Notes: generated from the sequence alone by a model not told the origin. A DNA stretch of 64,000 bases from Sphingomonas dokdonensis (GCF_002197685.1 NZ_NBBI01000006.1:1-64000); one strand, 5' to 3'; counted from the stretch's first letter, positions 1 through 9,070 are shown. Numbers and translations: made by a program.

Positions 1-11
1 ACGGTGGACCC

Positions 12-400
12 CGTCACCCCGGCCCCGTGCCGGGGTCCACCGTGCCGCACACCCTCAGGCTCACGGCGTGCGGCGCAGTGGATGCCGGGACACGCCCGGC
101 ATGACGGCGTGGGCGACAGCACTATTTTGGACGCGTCTCTCGCCACCGGGCCACGCTGCCCATCTACACGAATGGCAGCGCGCCCTTCCTCAAACCACCA
201 CGTCACCCCGGCCCCGTGCCGGGGTCCACCGTGCCGCACATCCCCACGCCGATGAAGTGCGGCACTCTGGGTGCCGGACCCACCCCGGCACAACGGCGGG
301 GATAACGCCCGACCTTCAGTCGCGTCCTCCCATCAGGACGTCGCGTGGGGCAAAGCAGCCCCTCACTTCCCCCGTCATCCCGGCCTTGAGCCGGGATCCA
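12..400. repeat. Tandem palindromic (REP/BIME-like) repeats upstream of BKACE gene
   Basis: Positions 12-51 and 201-240 are an exact 40-base direct repeat that contains the hairpin CCCCGGCCCCGTGCCGGGG. Each copy is followed, after a short spacer, by a second diverged palindrome in the other orientation (about 69-109 and 256-298, around TGCCGGG...CCCGGCA). The region is therefore two composite units of about 100 bases. A third related palindrome, CCCGGCCTTGAGCCGGG, lies at about 378-394. No credible coding signal is present before 510. This resembles the intergenic palindromic repeats of sphingomonads and caulobacters; the family assignment is inference. Confidence 0.75.
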
Positions 401-509
401 TCCGTCCGCGCGCACTGTCGCCCATTGTTGCAGCGACAACACGCCCAGCACCTCGGGTCCCGGCGCGATGCCACTTCAGCAACGCCTCGTCGGTCCGCGG
501 CGACCTGAC

Positions 510-1394
510 ATGCAGCCCCTCATCATCGAAGCCGCGCTGAACGGCGCCACCCCCAAGTCCCGCAACCCCAACACCCCGATCACCCCGGCCGAACTCGCGA
601 GCGAGGCGCTCGCCGCAATGGAGGCCGGCGCCGCGATCGTCCACACGCATATCGAGCGGATGGACGTGACCGGCGACGCCGCGGTCGACCGCTACATGGC
701 GGCCTACGCCCCCGTGCTCGCCGCGCGGCCCGACGCGATCCTATGGGGCACCGTCGCCACCGGCCCCGATGTCGAGGCGCGCTTCGGCCACTACCGCGGC
801 CTCGCCCGCGCCGGCGTCCGCATGGGCGCGTTCGATCCCGGCTCGGTCAACCTCGGCACGCACGGCCCCGATGGCCTCCCCAGCGCCTCAATCCTCTACG
901 CCACCACCTATCGCGACATCGCCTGGCTCGCCGACCTCCACGAGGCAGAGAAGCTCGGCCCCGCCATCGCGATCTACGAACCCGGCTGGCTGCGCACCGC
1001 GCTGGCCTATGAACAGGCCGGGCGGCTCCCCGCCGGCACCTTCGTGAAGCTCTATTTCGGTGGCCGCTACAATTTCCTCGACGGCAAGCGCAGCAACGTC
1101 ACCTTCGGCCTGCCGCCGACCGAGAAGGCGCTCGACGCCTATCTCGAAATGCTCGAAGGCTCCACGCTCCCCTGGGCGGTCGCCGCGATCGGCGATTGCG
1201 TGGTCGACACCGGCCTCGCCCGCCTAGCGATCGAACGCGGCGGCCACGTCCGCGTCGGGCTGGAGGATTTCGGCGGCGAGCGTCGCCCAGGCAATCTGGA
1301 GCTGATCGCCGAGGTTGTTGCCCTCGCCAAAGAGGCCGGCCGCCCGATTGCGACACCCGAGCAAGCAGCAAAAATTCTCGGTCTGCCACGATGA
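510..1394 (+). CDS. BKACE-family (DUF849) beta-keto acid cleavage enzyme
   Basis: This 294-residue protein has the length and features of the 3-keto-5-aminohexanoate cleavage (BKACE, DUF849) family. These zinc TIM-barrel enzymes condense a beta-keto acid with acetyl-CoA to give acetoacetate and a new CoA ester. Residues 43-47 read IVHTH, supplying the two zinc-binding histidines (H45, H47), and GGHVRVGLED near residue 245 carries the conserved C-terminal glutamate region. I start at ATG 510 (MQPLIIEAALNG) because the N-terminal strand begins there; an in-frame ATG at 468 would add 14 residues of repeat-derived sequence. An amidohydrolase follows 101 bases downstream on the same strand, so the two may act in one catabolic route. 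The keto-acid substrate cannot be read from sequence. Confidence 0.85.
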   Translation: MQPLIIEAALNGATPKSRNPNTPITPAELASEALAAMEAGAAIVHTHIERMDVTGDAAVDRYMAAYAPVLAARPDAILWGTVATGPDVEARFGHYRGLARAGVRMGAFDPGSVNLGTHGPDGLPSASILYATTYRDIAWLADLHEAEKLGPAIAIYEPGWLRTALAYEQAGRLPAGTFVKLYFGGRYNFLDGKRSNVTFGLPPTEKALDAYLEMLEGSTLPWAVAAIGDCVVDTGLARLAIERGGHVRVGLEDFGGERRPGNLELIAEVVALAKEAGRPIATPEQAAKILGLPR

Positions 1395-1495
1395 GGCCGC
1401 GGGTACGCCAGACGTGGCCGATCTTCTCCGGAAGCAGGCCAATCTTCGCCGGCACCAGGCCGGACTGACCCCATGACGACCTAAGGAGAGGCCAC

Positions 1496-3241
1496 ATGTT
1501 CGATCTCTTGGTGAAGAACGGCACCCTCGTCGACGGCACCGGCGCCCCCCGCTACCGCGGCGACCTCGCCGTTGAAGGCGACAAGATCGTGGCCGTCGGC
1601 CAAGTGTCTGGAACGGCCCGCGAAACCATCGACGCAGACGGATGCATCGTCACCCCTGGCTTCGTCGATATCCACACCCATTACGATGGCCAGGTCTCCT
1701 GGGACCAGATCCTCGCCCCCTCCTCGATCAACGGCGTCACCTCCGCCGCCATGGGCAATTGCGGCGTAGGGTTCGCCCCGGCCAGAGCCGACAAACACGA
1801 CTGGCTGATCCAGCTTCTGGAGGGCGTCGAGGACATTCCCGGCACCGCGCTGGCCGAGGGGCTGACGTGGAATTGGGAAAGTTTTCCCGATTATCTCAAT
1901 GCCTTGAGCCAGCGCGAATATACCATGGATCTCGGCGCCCACATGCCCCACGCGGCATTGCGCGCCTATGTCATGGGCGACCGCGGCGGCGACCATATGG
2001 AGCGCCCCACCGAGGCGGAGGTCGCCCGCATGGCCACCCTCACCGCCGAGGCGATGGAGGCCGGCGCGCTCGGCTTTTCCACCTCCCGCACCCACGCGCA
2101 CCGCAGCCGCGACGGCCTCAACATCGGCACGCTGACCGCCGAGGATCCCGAACTGCTCGGCATCGCCGCGGCGCTGCGCAAGACCGGCAAGGGCGTCATC
2201 CAGTTGATTTCAGACGCTTATCTCACCGCCGACGACGATTTCGCCGCCGCCGAGCTCCAGCTGATCCGCCGCCTCGCCACCACCAGCGGCCGCCGCGTCT
2301 CCTTCACCGTGCAGCAGACCGATGACGCGCCCGATCGTTGGAAAAGCATCTATCGCGAAATCGAATCCATGGTCGCCGACGGCCTCCCCGTCAGCGCGCA
2401 GGTCGCCCCCCGTCCGATCGGCGCGATCCTCTCCTTCGCCTCCACCACCAACCCCTTCGTCGTCGCCCCCACCTATCGCCGGATCGCGTCGCAAAGCGCC
2501 ACCGTCGCCGATCGGCTCAAGGCGCTCGCCGACCCGGAGATCCGCGCCGCGATCCTTGCGGAACACGCCGCCTTTCACGCTAGCGAAGGCTTTATCGCCC
2601 TGATCACGCGCGGTTTTTCCCGCATGTTCCGCATGACCGATCCAGTCGATTACGAGCCGCACGAAAGCCAGTCGATCGCCGCCGAAGCCGCACGCGCGAA
2701 CATGGATCCAGCCGCTTACGTCTATGACGCCCTGATGGAGGATGGCGGCCACCGCCTCCTCTACATGCCGCTGATCAACTACGCCCGCGGCAACCTGGAC
2801 GATGTTCACGGCATGATGACGGGCAGCCACGTGCTCTACGGCCTCTCCGACGGCGGCGCGCATTGCGGCACCATCTGCGACGGCAGCTTTCCCACCACGA
2901 CGATCGCATTGTGGTCCCGCGGCAGCAAGTCCGGCCTCAGCGCGCCGCTGGAGCAACTGGTGCATGGCTATACGCAGCGCAACGCACGGCACGTCGGCTG
3001 GCATGATCGCGGTGTCCTCGCGCCCGGGCTGAAGGCCGACCTGAACGTCATCGCCATCGACGATCTACACCTCGCCCCGCCCGAGATCGTGCAGGATCTG
3101 CCCGCCGGCGGCACCCGCCTGCTACAGCAACCACGCGGCTATCGCTGGACGGTGAAATCGGGCGTGCCCACATTCAAACAGGGCGAATGGACCGGCCGCA
3201 CGCCCGGCCGCTTGCTCCGCGGCGAGCAGACGGCAGGCTGA
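1496..3241 (+). CDS. N-acyl-D-amino-acid deacylase family amidohydrolase
   Basis: A 581-residue amidohydrolase-superfamily protein of the D-aminoacylase type. The family removes acyl groups from N-acyl-D-amino acids with a metal in a TIM barrel. The N-terminal strand domain (MFDLLVKNGTLVDGTGAP) leads into DIHTHYDGQ at residues 59-66, with metal ligands H60 and H62. GNCGVGFAP follows near residue 88, and LSDGGAHCG near residue 452 holds the late catalytic aspartate. A strong ribosome site (AAGGAGAGG) lies 7 bases before the ATG. There is no signal peptide, so it is probably cytoplasmic. It follows the BKACE gene and is convergent with the HPP gene. Substrate unknown: D-aminoacylase, or a hydrolase of another cyclic or acylated amide. 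Confidence 0.8.
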   Translation: MFDLLVKNGTLVDGTGAPRYRGDLAVEGDKIVAVGQVSGTARETIDADGCIVTPGFVDIHTHYDGQVSWDQILAPSSINGVTSAAMGNCGVGFAPARADKHDWLIQLLEGVEDIPGTALAEGLTWNWESFPDYLNALSQREYTMDLGAHMPHAALRAYVMGDRGGDHMERPTEAEVARMATLTAEAMEAGALGFSTSRTHAHRSRDGLNIGTLTAEDPELLGIAAALRKTGKGVIQLISDAYLTADDDFAAAELQLIRRLATTSGRRVSFTVQQTDDAPDRWKSIYREIESMVADGLPVSAQVAPRPIGAILSFASTTNPFVVAPTYRRIASQSATVADRLKALADPEIRAAILAEHAAFHASEGFIALITRGFSRMFRMTDPVDYEPHESQSIAAEAARANMDPAAYVYDALMEDGGHRLLYMPLINYARGNLDDVHGMMTGSHVLYGLSDGGAHCGTICDGSFPTTTIALWSRGSKSGLSAPLEQLVHGYTQRNARHVGWHDRGVLAPGLKADLNVIAIDDLHLAPPEIVQDLPAGGTRLLQQPRGYRWTVKSGVPTFKQGEWTGRTPGRLLRGEQTAG

Positions 3242-3274
3242 AGCGAGCGGCGCGAGACGCGCAATCGGCCCGGC

Positions 3275-3952
3275 CTAGCGCCGGCCGGTTCTCGCCCTTG
3301 CATGGTGCGTCACCCGCCCCACCAGCAACGCCAGATCCTCTTTGCTGATGTCATAAGTTTCGCCAAGATCTTCCAGCGCGCGGTCAACATCATCAAGGTG
3401 CGGCTCGGGACTGGTCTCGGCCGCGCTCGACCCAACAGCCGGGCGATGCGGATAGGAATGGCCAGAGAGGCGGTGAAACAGCCACCCCGTGGCCGCGAGC
3501 AGCACCGCATTGATGCCGACCGGCAGCAGCGCAAACCAATAGCCCGCGGCTGCGATATGCTGCCCGCCGATCACCGCCGTCAACGCCGCGGCACCACCCG
3601 GCGGGTGGAGGCAACGCAGCAGCGACATGATGAGGATCGCCGCCCCCACCGCCACGCCCGCCGCCAGTGCGGTATCCGGCACCAGTCTGGCAGCGGTGAT
3701 GCCGACCAGTGCCGAGATGACGTTGCCGCCGACTACCGGCCAGGGCTGCGCCAGTGGGCTCGCCGGCACCGCGAAGATGAGCACGGCCGATGCACCCATC
3801 GGCGCAACGATGAGCGGCAGCGGCGCCGCGGATCGCAGCAGCAGGAAGCTGACCGCGGCCGTGACGCCGATCCCAAACACCCCGCCGACACTCGCGATCA
3901 GCCGGTCGCGTAAGGACCCGCCCGCCATGATCGCGCGAAACAGCGGTGCCAT
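3275..3952 (-). CDS. HPP family integral membrane protein
   Basis: A 225-residue membrane protein with about four to five hydrophobic segments in residues 15-160 and a soluble C-terminal tail. The family-defining His-Pro-Pro is in CLHPPGGAAAL (H116-P118). HPP proteins are poorly characterised; a plastid/cyanobacterial member has been linked to nitrite transport, which may not apply here. I start at ATG 3952 (MAPLFRAIMAGG), 10 bases after the stop of the upstream DUF885 gene; a longer frame to 4090 would overlap that gene with arginine- and tryptophan-rich shadow sequence. The spacing suggests co-transcription with the DUF885 gene, though no functional link is obvious. The acidic tail (LDDVDRALEDLGETYDIS) is probably cytoplasmic. 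Confidence 0.8.
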   Translation of the reverse strand: MAPLFRAIMAGGSLRDRLIASVGGVFGIGVTAAVSFLLLRSAAPLPLIVAPMGASAVLIFAVPASPLAQPWPVVGGNVISALVGITAARLVPDTALAAGVAVGAAILIMSLLRCLHPPGGAAALTAVIGGQHIAAAGYWFALLPVGINAVLLAATGWLFHRLSGHSYPHRPAVGSSAAETSPEPHLDDVDRALEDLGETYDISKEDLALLVGRVTHHARARTGRR

Positions 3953-3962
3953 GCCCTGATGC

Positions 3963-5780
3963 TTACCGCTGGCTCGCGATCCAGTCCGCCACCTTCTTTT
4001 CCAAGACTGGCATCGGCAGCGCGCCCGTATCCAGCACCACCGCGTGGAACGCACGCGGATCGAAGCGTTTGCCCAGCGCCTTTTTCGCATCTGCCTTCAG
4101 CCGCAGGATCGTCAGTTGGCCGATCTTATAGGCAAGCGCCTGACCGGGGATGGCGATGTATCGTTCCACCTCTGCCGCAGCATCGCTGGCCGGCATCGGC
4201 GAATTGTCGAGCATGTATTTGACCGCCTGATCGCGCGTCCAGCCCTTTGCATGGATGCCGGTATCGACCACCAGGCGCATGGCGCGCAGCATCTCGTCGT
4301 TCAGGCCACCCATTCGCTGATACGGGTCGGTCTCCAGCCCCAGCTCGGGGTACAGCGTCTCGGCATACAGCCCCCAGCCTTCGGCAAAGGCCGTGTTGCC
4401 ACCGAAGCGCATGAACGCCGGCAAGGCCGTGTTTTCCTGCGCCAGGCTGATCTGGAAGTGGTGCCCCGGCACCGCCTCATGGAGGTACAGCGTTTCCATG
4501 CCCCACAGATAGCGGTTCGGCAGGTCATAGGTGTTGTAATAGAATACACCCGGACGCGAGCCGTCGGGCGTGCCCGACTGGTACGATCCCGCCGCGTCGG
4601 TCTTTTCACGGAACGCCGGCACCGGCCGGATCTCAAGCGGCGTTTTCGGGATCAGGCTGAACTGCTCGCGCACGCGCGCATCCACCTTCTTCCCAATCGC
4701 GGCATAGCCGGCGGCGATTTCCTCGGCAGACTTGGGCTGAAAGCGCGGGTCCGTACGAAGATATTGGAAAAACTCGGGCAAGGTCCCGGAGAAGCCGGCA
4801 CGCGTCTTCTGCGTCTCCATTTCCGTGAGGATCCGCGCCACTTCGGACAGCCCGAGTTGATGCACTGCGTCCGCCTTTAGCGGCAGCGTGGTGCTGTTCT
4901 CGATCAGATACTCGTAATAGGCTGCGCCACCCGGCAGCGCCGACAACCCGACGGTGTCACGCGCTTTTGGAAGATAGGTGGTTTGCAGAAAGTCGCGCAG
5001 GCGGCGATGCGCGGGGTTCACCACCTCGCTGACTTGGCGAGCGTAAGCCTTGGTCAGCCGCGCACGATCAGCCGCACCGATCGAATCGGGGAACTTCGTC
5101 ACCGGCTGGTAGAAAAGCGACGCCTCTGGCGCGCCTGCCAACAGATTGTCGAGCTGCCCGATGACATTCTTGACGACGAGCTTGGGCGGCATGATGCCGC
5201 GCGCCATGCCCTCGCGTGCACGGGCAATCATGCGATCCACGACGGCGGCATATTGCGCGTTACGCTTCAGGTTGTTCTCGTAATCGGCCACCGTCTTGAA
5301 CGGCGCCGCGCCCTGGCTGGAAGCGAATTCGGGATAAAAGGTCTGCAGCCCGCCGAAGTGGTTGATCGGCAGAACCTCGCTGATCCGCAGCAAGCCAGGC
5401 GCATAGCCCTTCAGGTCGCGCTCCCGATCGGATTTGAACACGTCATAGGCGATCTGATCGACCGGCGAGAGCCGCGCGCGATCGACACGGCCCAGTGCCT
5501 TCAGATCGTCGACCAGCGCCTGCCGTTCTGCCGCTTCAAAGGCCGGGGTCAGATACTCGCCCAGCCGATCGGCATAGCGCAGATCTCCGCGGAAGATCGC
5601 CTCGACCGGATTACGCCGCAGGCGCGCTTCGTCACTTTCATGAAAGATCTGTCGCAGCTTCGCGTCCTCGGTCGCCGTGTCGCCAGCGGGCACGGCGGCA
5701 CCGGTCGCAGGAGCCGCGGCCTGTGCCGAGGCAAGGGCAGGAAGGGCGACAGAAAGCAGCAGCGGGAGAAAAACGCGCAA
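3963..5780 (-). CDS. DUF885 family exported metallopeptidase-like protein
   Basis: A 605-residue protein with an N-terminal signal peptide (hydrophobic residues 3-15, ASAQA cleavage region), so exported. The zinc-peptidase-like motif HEAVPGHH lies near residues 428-435 (HExxxHH form), followed about 25 residues later by FAEGWGLYAE, which supplies a second glutamate. This is the DUF885 pattern, a family of presumed metallo-carboxypeptidases or aminopeptidases with few tested members. The start is TTG at 5780: an in-frame stop lies seven codons upstream, the signal peptide begins at this codon, and GAAAGG sits 7 bases before it. The HPP gene follows 10 bases downstream. The 120 bases before the gene are relatively AT-rich and probably hold the promoter. 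Confidence 0.85.
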   Translation of the reverse strand: MRVFLPLLLSVALPALASAQAAAPATGAAVPAGDTATEDAKLRQIFHESDEARLRRNPVEAIFRGDLRYADRLGEYLTPAFEAAERQALVDDLKALGRVDRARLSPVDQIAYDVFKSDRERDLKGYAPGLLRISEVLPINHFGGLQTFYPEFASSQGAAPFKTVADYENNLKRNAQYAAVVDRMIARAREGMARGIMPPKLVVKNVIGQLDNLLAGAPEASLFYQPVTKFPDSIGAADRARLTKAYARQVSEVVNPAHRRLRDFLQTTYLPKARDTVGLSALPGGAAYYEYLIENSTTLPLKADAVHQLGLSEVARILTEMETQKTRAGFSGTLPEFFQYLRTDPRFQPKSAEEIAAGYAAIGKKVDARVREQFSLIPKTPLEIRPVPAFREKTDAAGSYQSGTPDGSRPGVFYYNTYDLPNRYLWGMETLYLHEAVPGHHFQISLAQENTALPAFMRFGGNTAFAEGWGLYAETLYPELGLETDPYQRMGGLNDEMLRAMRLVVDTGIHAKGWTRDQAVKYMLDNSPMPASDAAAEVERYIAIPGQALAYKIGQLTILRLKADAKKALGKRFDPRAFHAVVLDTGALPMPVLEKKVADWIASQR

Positions 5781-5983
5781 GAATAGGCCTTTCGATCAGA
5801 TCGTGCCCGAGGAACGAGCCATCCCATCTTTGCCAGCACAGGCCGCACATTTAAATGCTTCGCGTCGCAAACCGCGCACCGACTCGAAAATATTCGGTAT
5901 TTGACGCGGCCTCAGATTTTTAGAGCCGATGATACCGAGCGACAAATCAGACAGTTTGCCTCGACCCCTCGCCGGCGCGACGA

Positions 5984-6023
5984 CCTCAAAAAGAATGGGC
6001 CGCCCGGTTACCCCGGACGGCCC
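5984..6023 (-). terminator. Rho-independent terminator of the cold-shock protein gene
   Basis: On the minus strand an 11-base-pair stem with one mismatch (arms 6013-6023 and 5997-6007), with a 5-base loop, is followed by ATTCTTTTTGAGG. It lies 30 bases after the stop of the cold-shock gene at 6053. It is the cleanest intrinsic terminator in the window. Confidence 0.85.
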
Positions 6024-6052
6024 TCCCTCTCCTATCTACGAAGCGGGGGTAA

Positions 6053-6883
6053 TCAGCTGGACGAAGACAGGTTCACCGCAGCGTACTTGCCGCGACGATC
6101 GACTTCGATCTCGAACGACAGGCGGTCGCCCTCGTTCAGGCTCACCATGCCGGCGCGCTCGACGGCAGAGATGTGCACGAATGCATCAGGCTGGCCATCA
6201 TCGCGCTGGATGAAGCCGAAGCCCTTCATGGCGTTGAAGAACTTAACCGTGCCGGTCGCCTTTTCGCCCGTTAGCTGACGCTGCGTGCCACCGGCTGCGG
6301 GACCGCGCGGCGCGCGATCGCCGCCACCGAAGCCACCGTCGCGCGGGGGCGCACGGTCAGTTACCGGCATCGGCTCGCCATCGATCTTCAGCTCGGTTGC
6401 CGAAATGCGGCCGCCGCGATCGACCAGCGTGAAGCCGAGCGGCTGACCTTCGGCCAGGCCAGACAGACCCGCCTGCTCAACGGCCGAGATGTGCACAAAC
6501 ACGTCTTCGCCGCCGTCATCGCGTACGATGAAGCCGAAGCCCTTCTGGCCGTTGAAGAACTTTACAACGCCCGTGCCTTCGCCGACGACCTGCGGGGGCA
6601 TGCGGTTGCCACCGCCAAAGCCGCCACCACCACCGCCGCCGCCGCGGAAACCACCGCCGCCGCCGCCGCCGCCGAAGCCGCCACCACCGCCGCCGAAGCC
6701 GCCGCCACCGCTGCGGAAGCCGCCGCCGCCGAAGCCGCCGCGATCACCACCGAAGCCGCCGCCGCTAAAGCCACCACCGCCGCCGAAATCGCTGCCGCCG
6801 CCGAAATCGTCGCCGCCAAAGCCGTCACGCTTGTCGCGCCCGCGTCCGCCACGATTGCCGCGGCCACCTTTTTCGTAACCCAT
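6053..6883 (-). CDS. Double cold-shock-domain protein with glycine-rich N-terminus
   Basis: A 276-residue nucleic-acid-binding protein with three parts. Residues 1-94 are an RG- and FGG-rich low-complexity region. Residues 104-167 are cold-shock domain 1, with RNP1-type KGFGFI at 114-119 and VFVHIS at 128-133. Residues 208-273 are cold-shock domain 2, with KGFGFI at 220-225 and AFVHIS at 234-239. A second short glycine/proline linker lies at 178-200. Two-domain cold-shock proteins are known in Alphaproteobacteria and act on single-stranded RNA or DNA; the long glycine-rich extension is unusual. The 283-base space to the divergent exonuclease gene leaves room for a long 5' leader, as in many csp genes. 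An intrinsic terminator follows. Confidence 0.9.
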   Translation of the reverse strand: MGYEKGGRGNRGGRGRDKRDGFGGDDFGGGSDFGGGGGFSGGGFGGDRGGFGGGGFRSGGGGFGGGGGGFGGGGGGGGFRGGGGGGGGFGGGNRMPPQVVGEGTGVVKFFNGQKGFGFIVRDDGGEDVFVHISAVEQAGLSGLAEGQPLGFTLVDRGGRISATELKIDGEPMPVTDRAPPRDGGFGGGDRAPRGPAAGGTQRQLTGEKATGTVKFFNAMKGFGFIQRDDGQPDAFVHISAVERAGMVSLNEGDRLSFEIEVDRRGKYAAVNLSSSS

Positions 6884-7166
6884 AAACCCTGTTCGTCTTC
6901 CCGCTCCGCCCGCAAATCAGTTTCAAGACCCACGCGATGGACGGCCGACGCAGGGCTTCGTGACGCGAAAGCTGATGCGCCACACGACTCCCCATAGCGC
7001 ATCGATGCGCGCGCTGCGAACAGATTCGTCTCCAAAAGCAAGCATCCCTCACCGATCATTGCGCAACTGTCGCGCCCAAAGCACAGCTTATCGCGTCCAA
7101 GTTCATAAACATGCCGGTTCTTCAGCGATTGTTGAGCCTGGCCCCTCGCCGCGCTACGGCTGCGCC

Positions 7167-7787
7167 ATGACCGTTTATTTTCACGAAGAAGATCTTCCTG
7201 GCGATGTATTCGCCCCCGGTGCGCCGCTTGCGGTGGACACGGAGACGATGGGCCTCATCACCCCGCGCGATCGGCTCTGCCTGGTGCAGATTTCCGACGG
7301 CATGGGCGACGAGCATCTCGTGCGCTTCAATCCGGGCTCGACGTACGAGGCGCCCAATTTGCGCGCCGCGCTTGCGGATCCCGCCCGGTTGAAGCTGTAC
7401 CACTTCGGCCGGTTCGATATCGCGGCGATCCGCCACTATATGGGCATCGTTGCCGCGCCGGTGTATTGCACCAAGATCGCGTCCCGCCTGGTGCGCACCT
7501 ACACCGATCGTCACGGATTGAAGGAGCTGGTGCGCGAGCTGCTCGGGCAGGATATTTCCAAGCAGCAGCAATCATCCGATTGGGGCGGCCCGGAGCTGAG
7601 CGAGGCGCAGCGCGAATATGCCGCATCCGACGTGCGCTACCTGCATCGCCTGCGCGACGAGCTTGATCGCCGGCTGGCCCGCGAAGGGCGGACCGCACTG
7701 GCGCAAGCCTGCTTCGACTTCCTCCCGCATCGTGCCGAGCTGGATCTTGCCGGTTGGCCGGAGGCTGACATCTTCGCCCATGTGTGA
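7167..7787 (+). CDS. RNase D-like 3'-5' exonuclease (DEDDy)
   Basis: A 206-residue single-domain DEDD-superfamily exonuclease. The acidic residues are visible: LAVDTET (D24, E26), FGRFDIAAI (D84) and YAASDVRYLH (Y151, D155), the last being the DEDDy signature. The HRDC domains of full-length RNase D are absent. The short form is common in Alphaproteobacteria, where a gene of this type precedes lptC, as here (113 bases upstream). The likely role is trimming of structured RNA 3' ends. I chose ATG 7167 (MTVYFHEEDLPGD); the frame is open upstream to 6960, but that part lacks family similarity and lies in the csp promoter region. Confidence 0.88.
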   Translation: MTVYFHEEDLPGDVFAPGAPLAVDTETMGLITPRDRLCLVQISDGMGDEHLVRFNPGSTYEAPNLRAALADPARLKLYHFGRFDIAAIRHYMGIVAAPVYCTKIASRLVRTYTDRHGLKELVRELLGQDISKQQQSSDWGGPELSEAQREYAASDVRYLHRLRDELDRRLAREGRTALAQACFDFLPHRAELDLAGWPEADIFAHV

Positions 7788-7900
7788 TCCGGCGGCAGTA
7801 GATGTGGGGCATCCGCAGGATCGCGGACGAAACTTTCGTCGCTGGCTGCGTTTGACAAGCACCGATCCGGCGGAACGATCCATGGCGGAGAAGCGCGCGC

Positions 7901-8539
7901 ATGTCTGACATTGCTGTCCGGGAACGCACGCGTCGCCAACGATGGGCGGCGCCGGGCAGCCGGCACGACAAGATCGTTGCGACCACCCACTGGCTCCTAC
8001 CGGTGCTGATTGGCGTGCTTGCCGCCTTTCTGGTGATGGCGCCACTGACCAGCGCGGGCGACGTGTCGTTCGTGCTCGACAAGAACAAGGTCGAGGTCGC
8101 CAAGGAGCGCCTCAAGATCCAGCGCGCGCAATATCGCGGCACGGACGCCAAGGGTCAGCCTTTCGCGCTCAACGCCGGTTCTGCCGTGCAGCGCAGTTCC
8201 GCCGAACCGGTGGTGGAGATCAACAAGCTTGCGGCAGAGATCGGATTGCAGGACGGGCCGGCGACGCTGACGGCCCCGACCGGCCGCTACGACATGGAAA
8301 GCGAGCGGGTGAAGGTCGATGGACCGATCGCCTTCCGCGGCCCCAACAATTACACGCTCGATACGCAGGATGCGACGGTCGACCTCAAGACGCGCACGCT
8401 GCAGTCGCGCAACGGCGTCACCGGCACCGTTTCGCAGGGCACGTTTGCAGCGGACCGGCTCGATGCGGACTTGGAGGCAAGAACGGTGACATTGCGTGGC
8501 AATGCCCGCTTGCGTGTGAACCCGCGAGGCACGAGATAG
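7901..8539 (+). CDS. lptC: LPS export protein LptC
   Basis: A 212-residue bitopic protein with a basic N-terminus, one membrane helix at about residues 29-48 and a periplasmic beta-jellyroll domain. LptC anchors to the LptBFG complex in the inner membrane and passes LPS to LptA. The repeated short-strand pattern of the OstA/LptA fold is visible in the C-terminal half (TLTAPTGRYDMESERVKVDG, LDTQDATVDLKTRTL, ADRLDADLEARTVTLRGNAR). The lptA start is 6 bases after the stop, so the two are co-translated. The N-terminus is longer than in E. coli LptC, which is usual in Alphaproteobacteria. Confidence 0.9.
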   Translation: MSDIAVRERTRRQRWAAPGSRHDKIVATTHWLLPVLIGVLAAFLVMAPLTSAGDVSFVLDKNKVEVAKERLKIQRAQYRGTDAKGQPFALNAGSAVQRSSAEPVVEINKLAAEIGLQDGPATLTAPTGRYDMESERVKVDGPIAFRGPNNYTLDTQDATVDLKTRTLQSRNGVTGTVSQGTFAADRLDADLEARTVTLRGNARLRVNPRGTR

Positions 8540-8545
8540 CGCGTC

Positions 8546-9070
8546 ATGAAACGAGCGGCCCTTCTTGCGCTATTGATCGCCTCCAGCGCCCAGGCGCAAA
8601 CGCGCCACAACACAAACGCGCCGATCGACTTCGGTGCGGATACGATCGAGCTGCAGGATCGCGCCAATCGCGCGGTCCTCTCGGGCAATGTCGCGGTGCG
8701 CCAGGCGGAAATGTCGCTGAACTCGGCACGCATGACGGTGAACTACACCGGCCAGGTGGTTGGCGGTAATCCGCAGGTGTCGCGGCTCGATGCGGCTGGC
8801 GGCGTCGTGGTGCGCCGGCCCGATCAAACGGCGCGCAGCCAATATGCGGTATACGATCTCAATAAGCGGATCATCACCATGGTTGGCGCCGTTACCCTCA
8901 CCCAAGGGTCGAACACGGTGAACGGCGGGCGGCTGACGATCAATCTCGACACCGGGCGCGCGGTGATCGACGGCTCCTCCGTCCGCGGCGGCGGCAGCGG
9001 CGCCGGCAATGTGACCACAGCGCCATCTGGCCGCGTCACAGGCACCTTCTCCGTTCCGAACCGCAACTGA
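8546..9070 (+). CDS. lptA: LPS transport periplasmic protein LptA
   Basis: A 174-residue secreted protein: signal peptide at residues 1-18 (MKRAALLALLIASSAQA), then an OstA/LptA-type beta domain (IDFGADTIELQDRANRAVLS and similar strands). LptA oligomers form the periplasmic bridge carrying LPS from LptC to LptD. The last 35 residues (GGGSGAGNVTTAPSGRVTG) look disordered. It lies directly between lptC and lptB; 103 bases separate it from lptB, a gap that includes an inverted repeat around AAGCCGACCCGCCCCGGCGGG. Confidence 0.92.
   Translation: MKRAALLALLIASSAQAQTRHNTNAPIDFGADTIELQDRANRAVLSGNVAVRQAEMSLNSARMTVNYTGQVVGGNPQVSRLDAAGGVVVRRPDQTARSQYAVYDLNKRIITMVGAVTLTQGSNTVNGGRLTINLDTGRAVIDGSSVRGGGSGAGNVTTAPSGRVTGTFSVPNRN

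Noticed and set aside
5781..5960. Possible small gene in the AT-richer space between the DUF885 and cold-shock genes
   Set aside because: Frames here are short with no ribosome site or biased third positions; the region more likely holds the DUF885 promoter.
6489..6878. Proline-rich plus-strand frame opposite the cold-shock gene
   Set aside because: Simply the complement of the glycine-rich GGC/GGT codons of the real gene.
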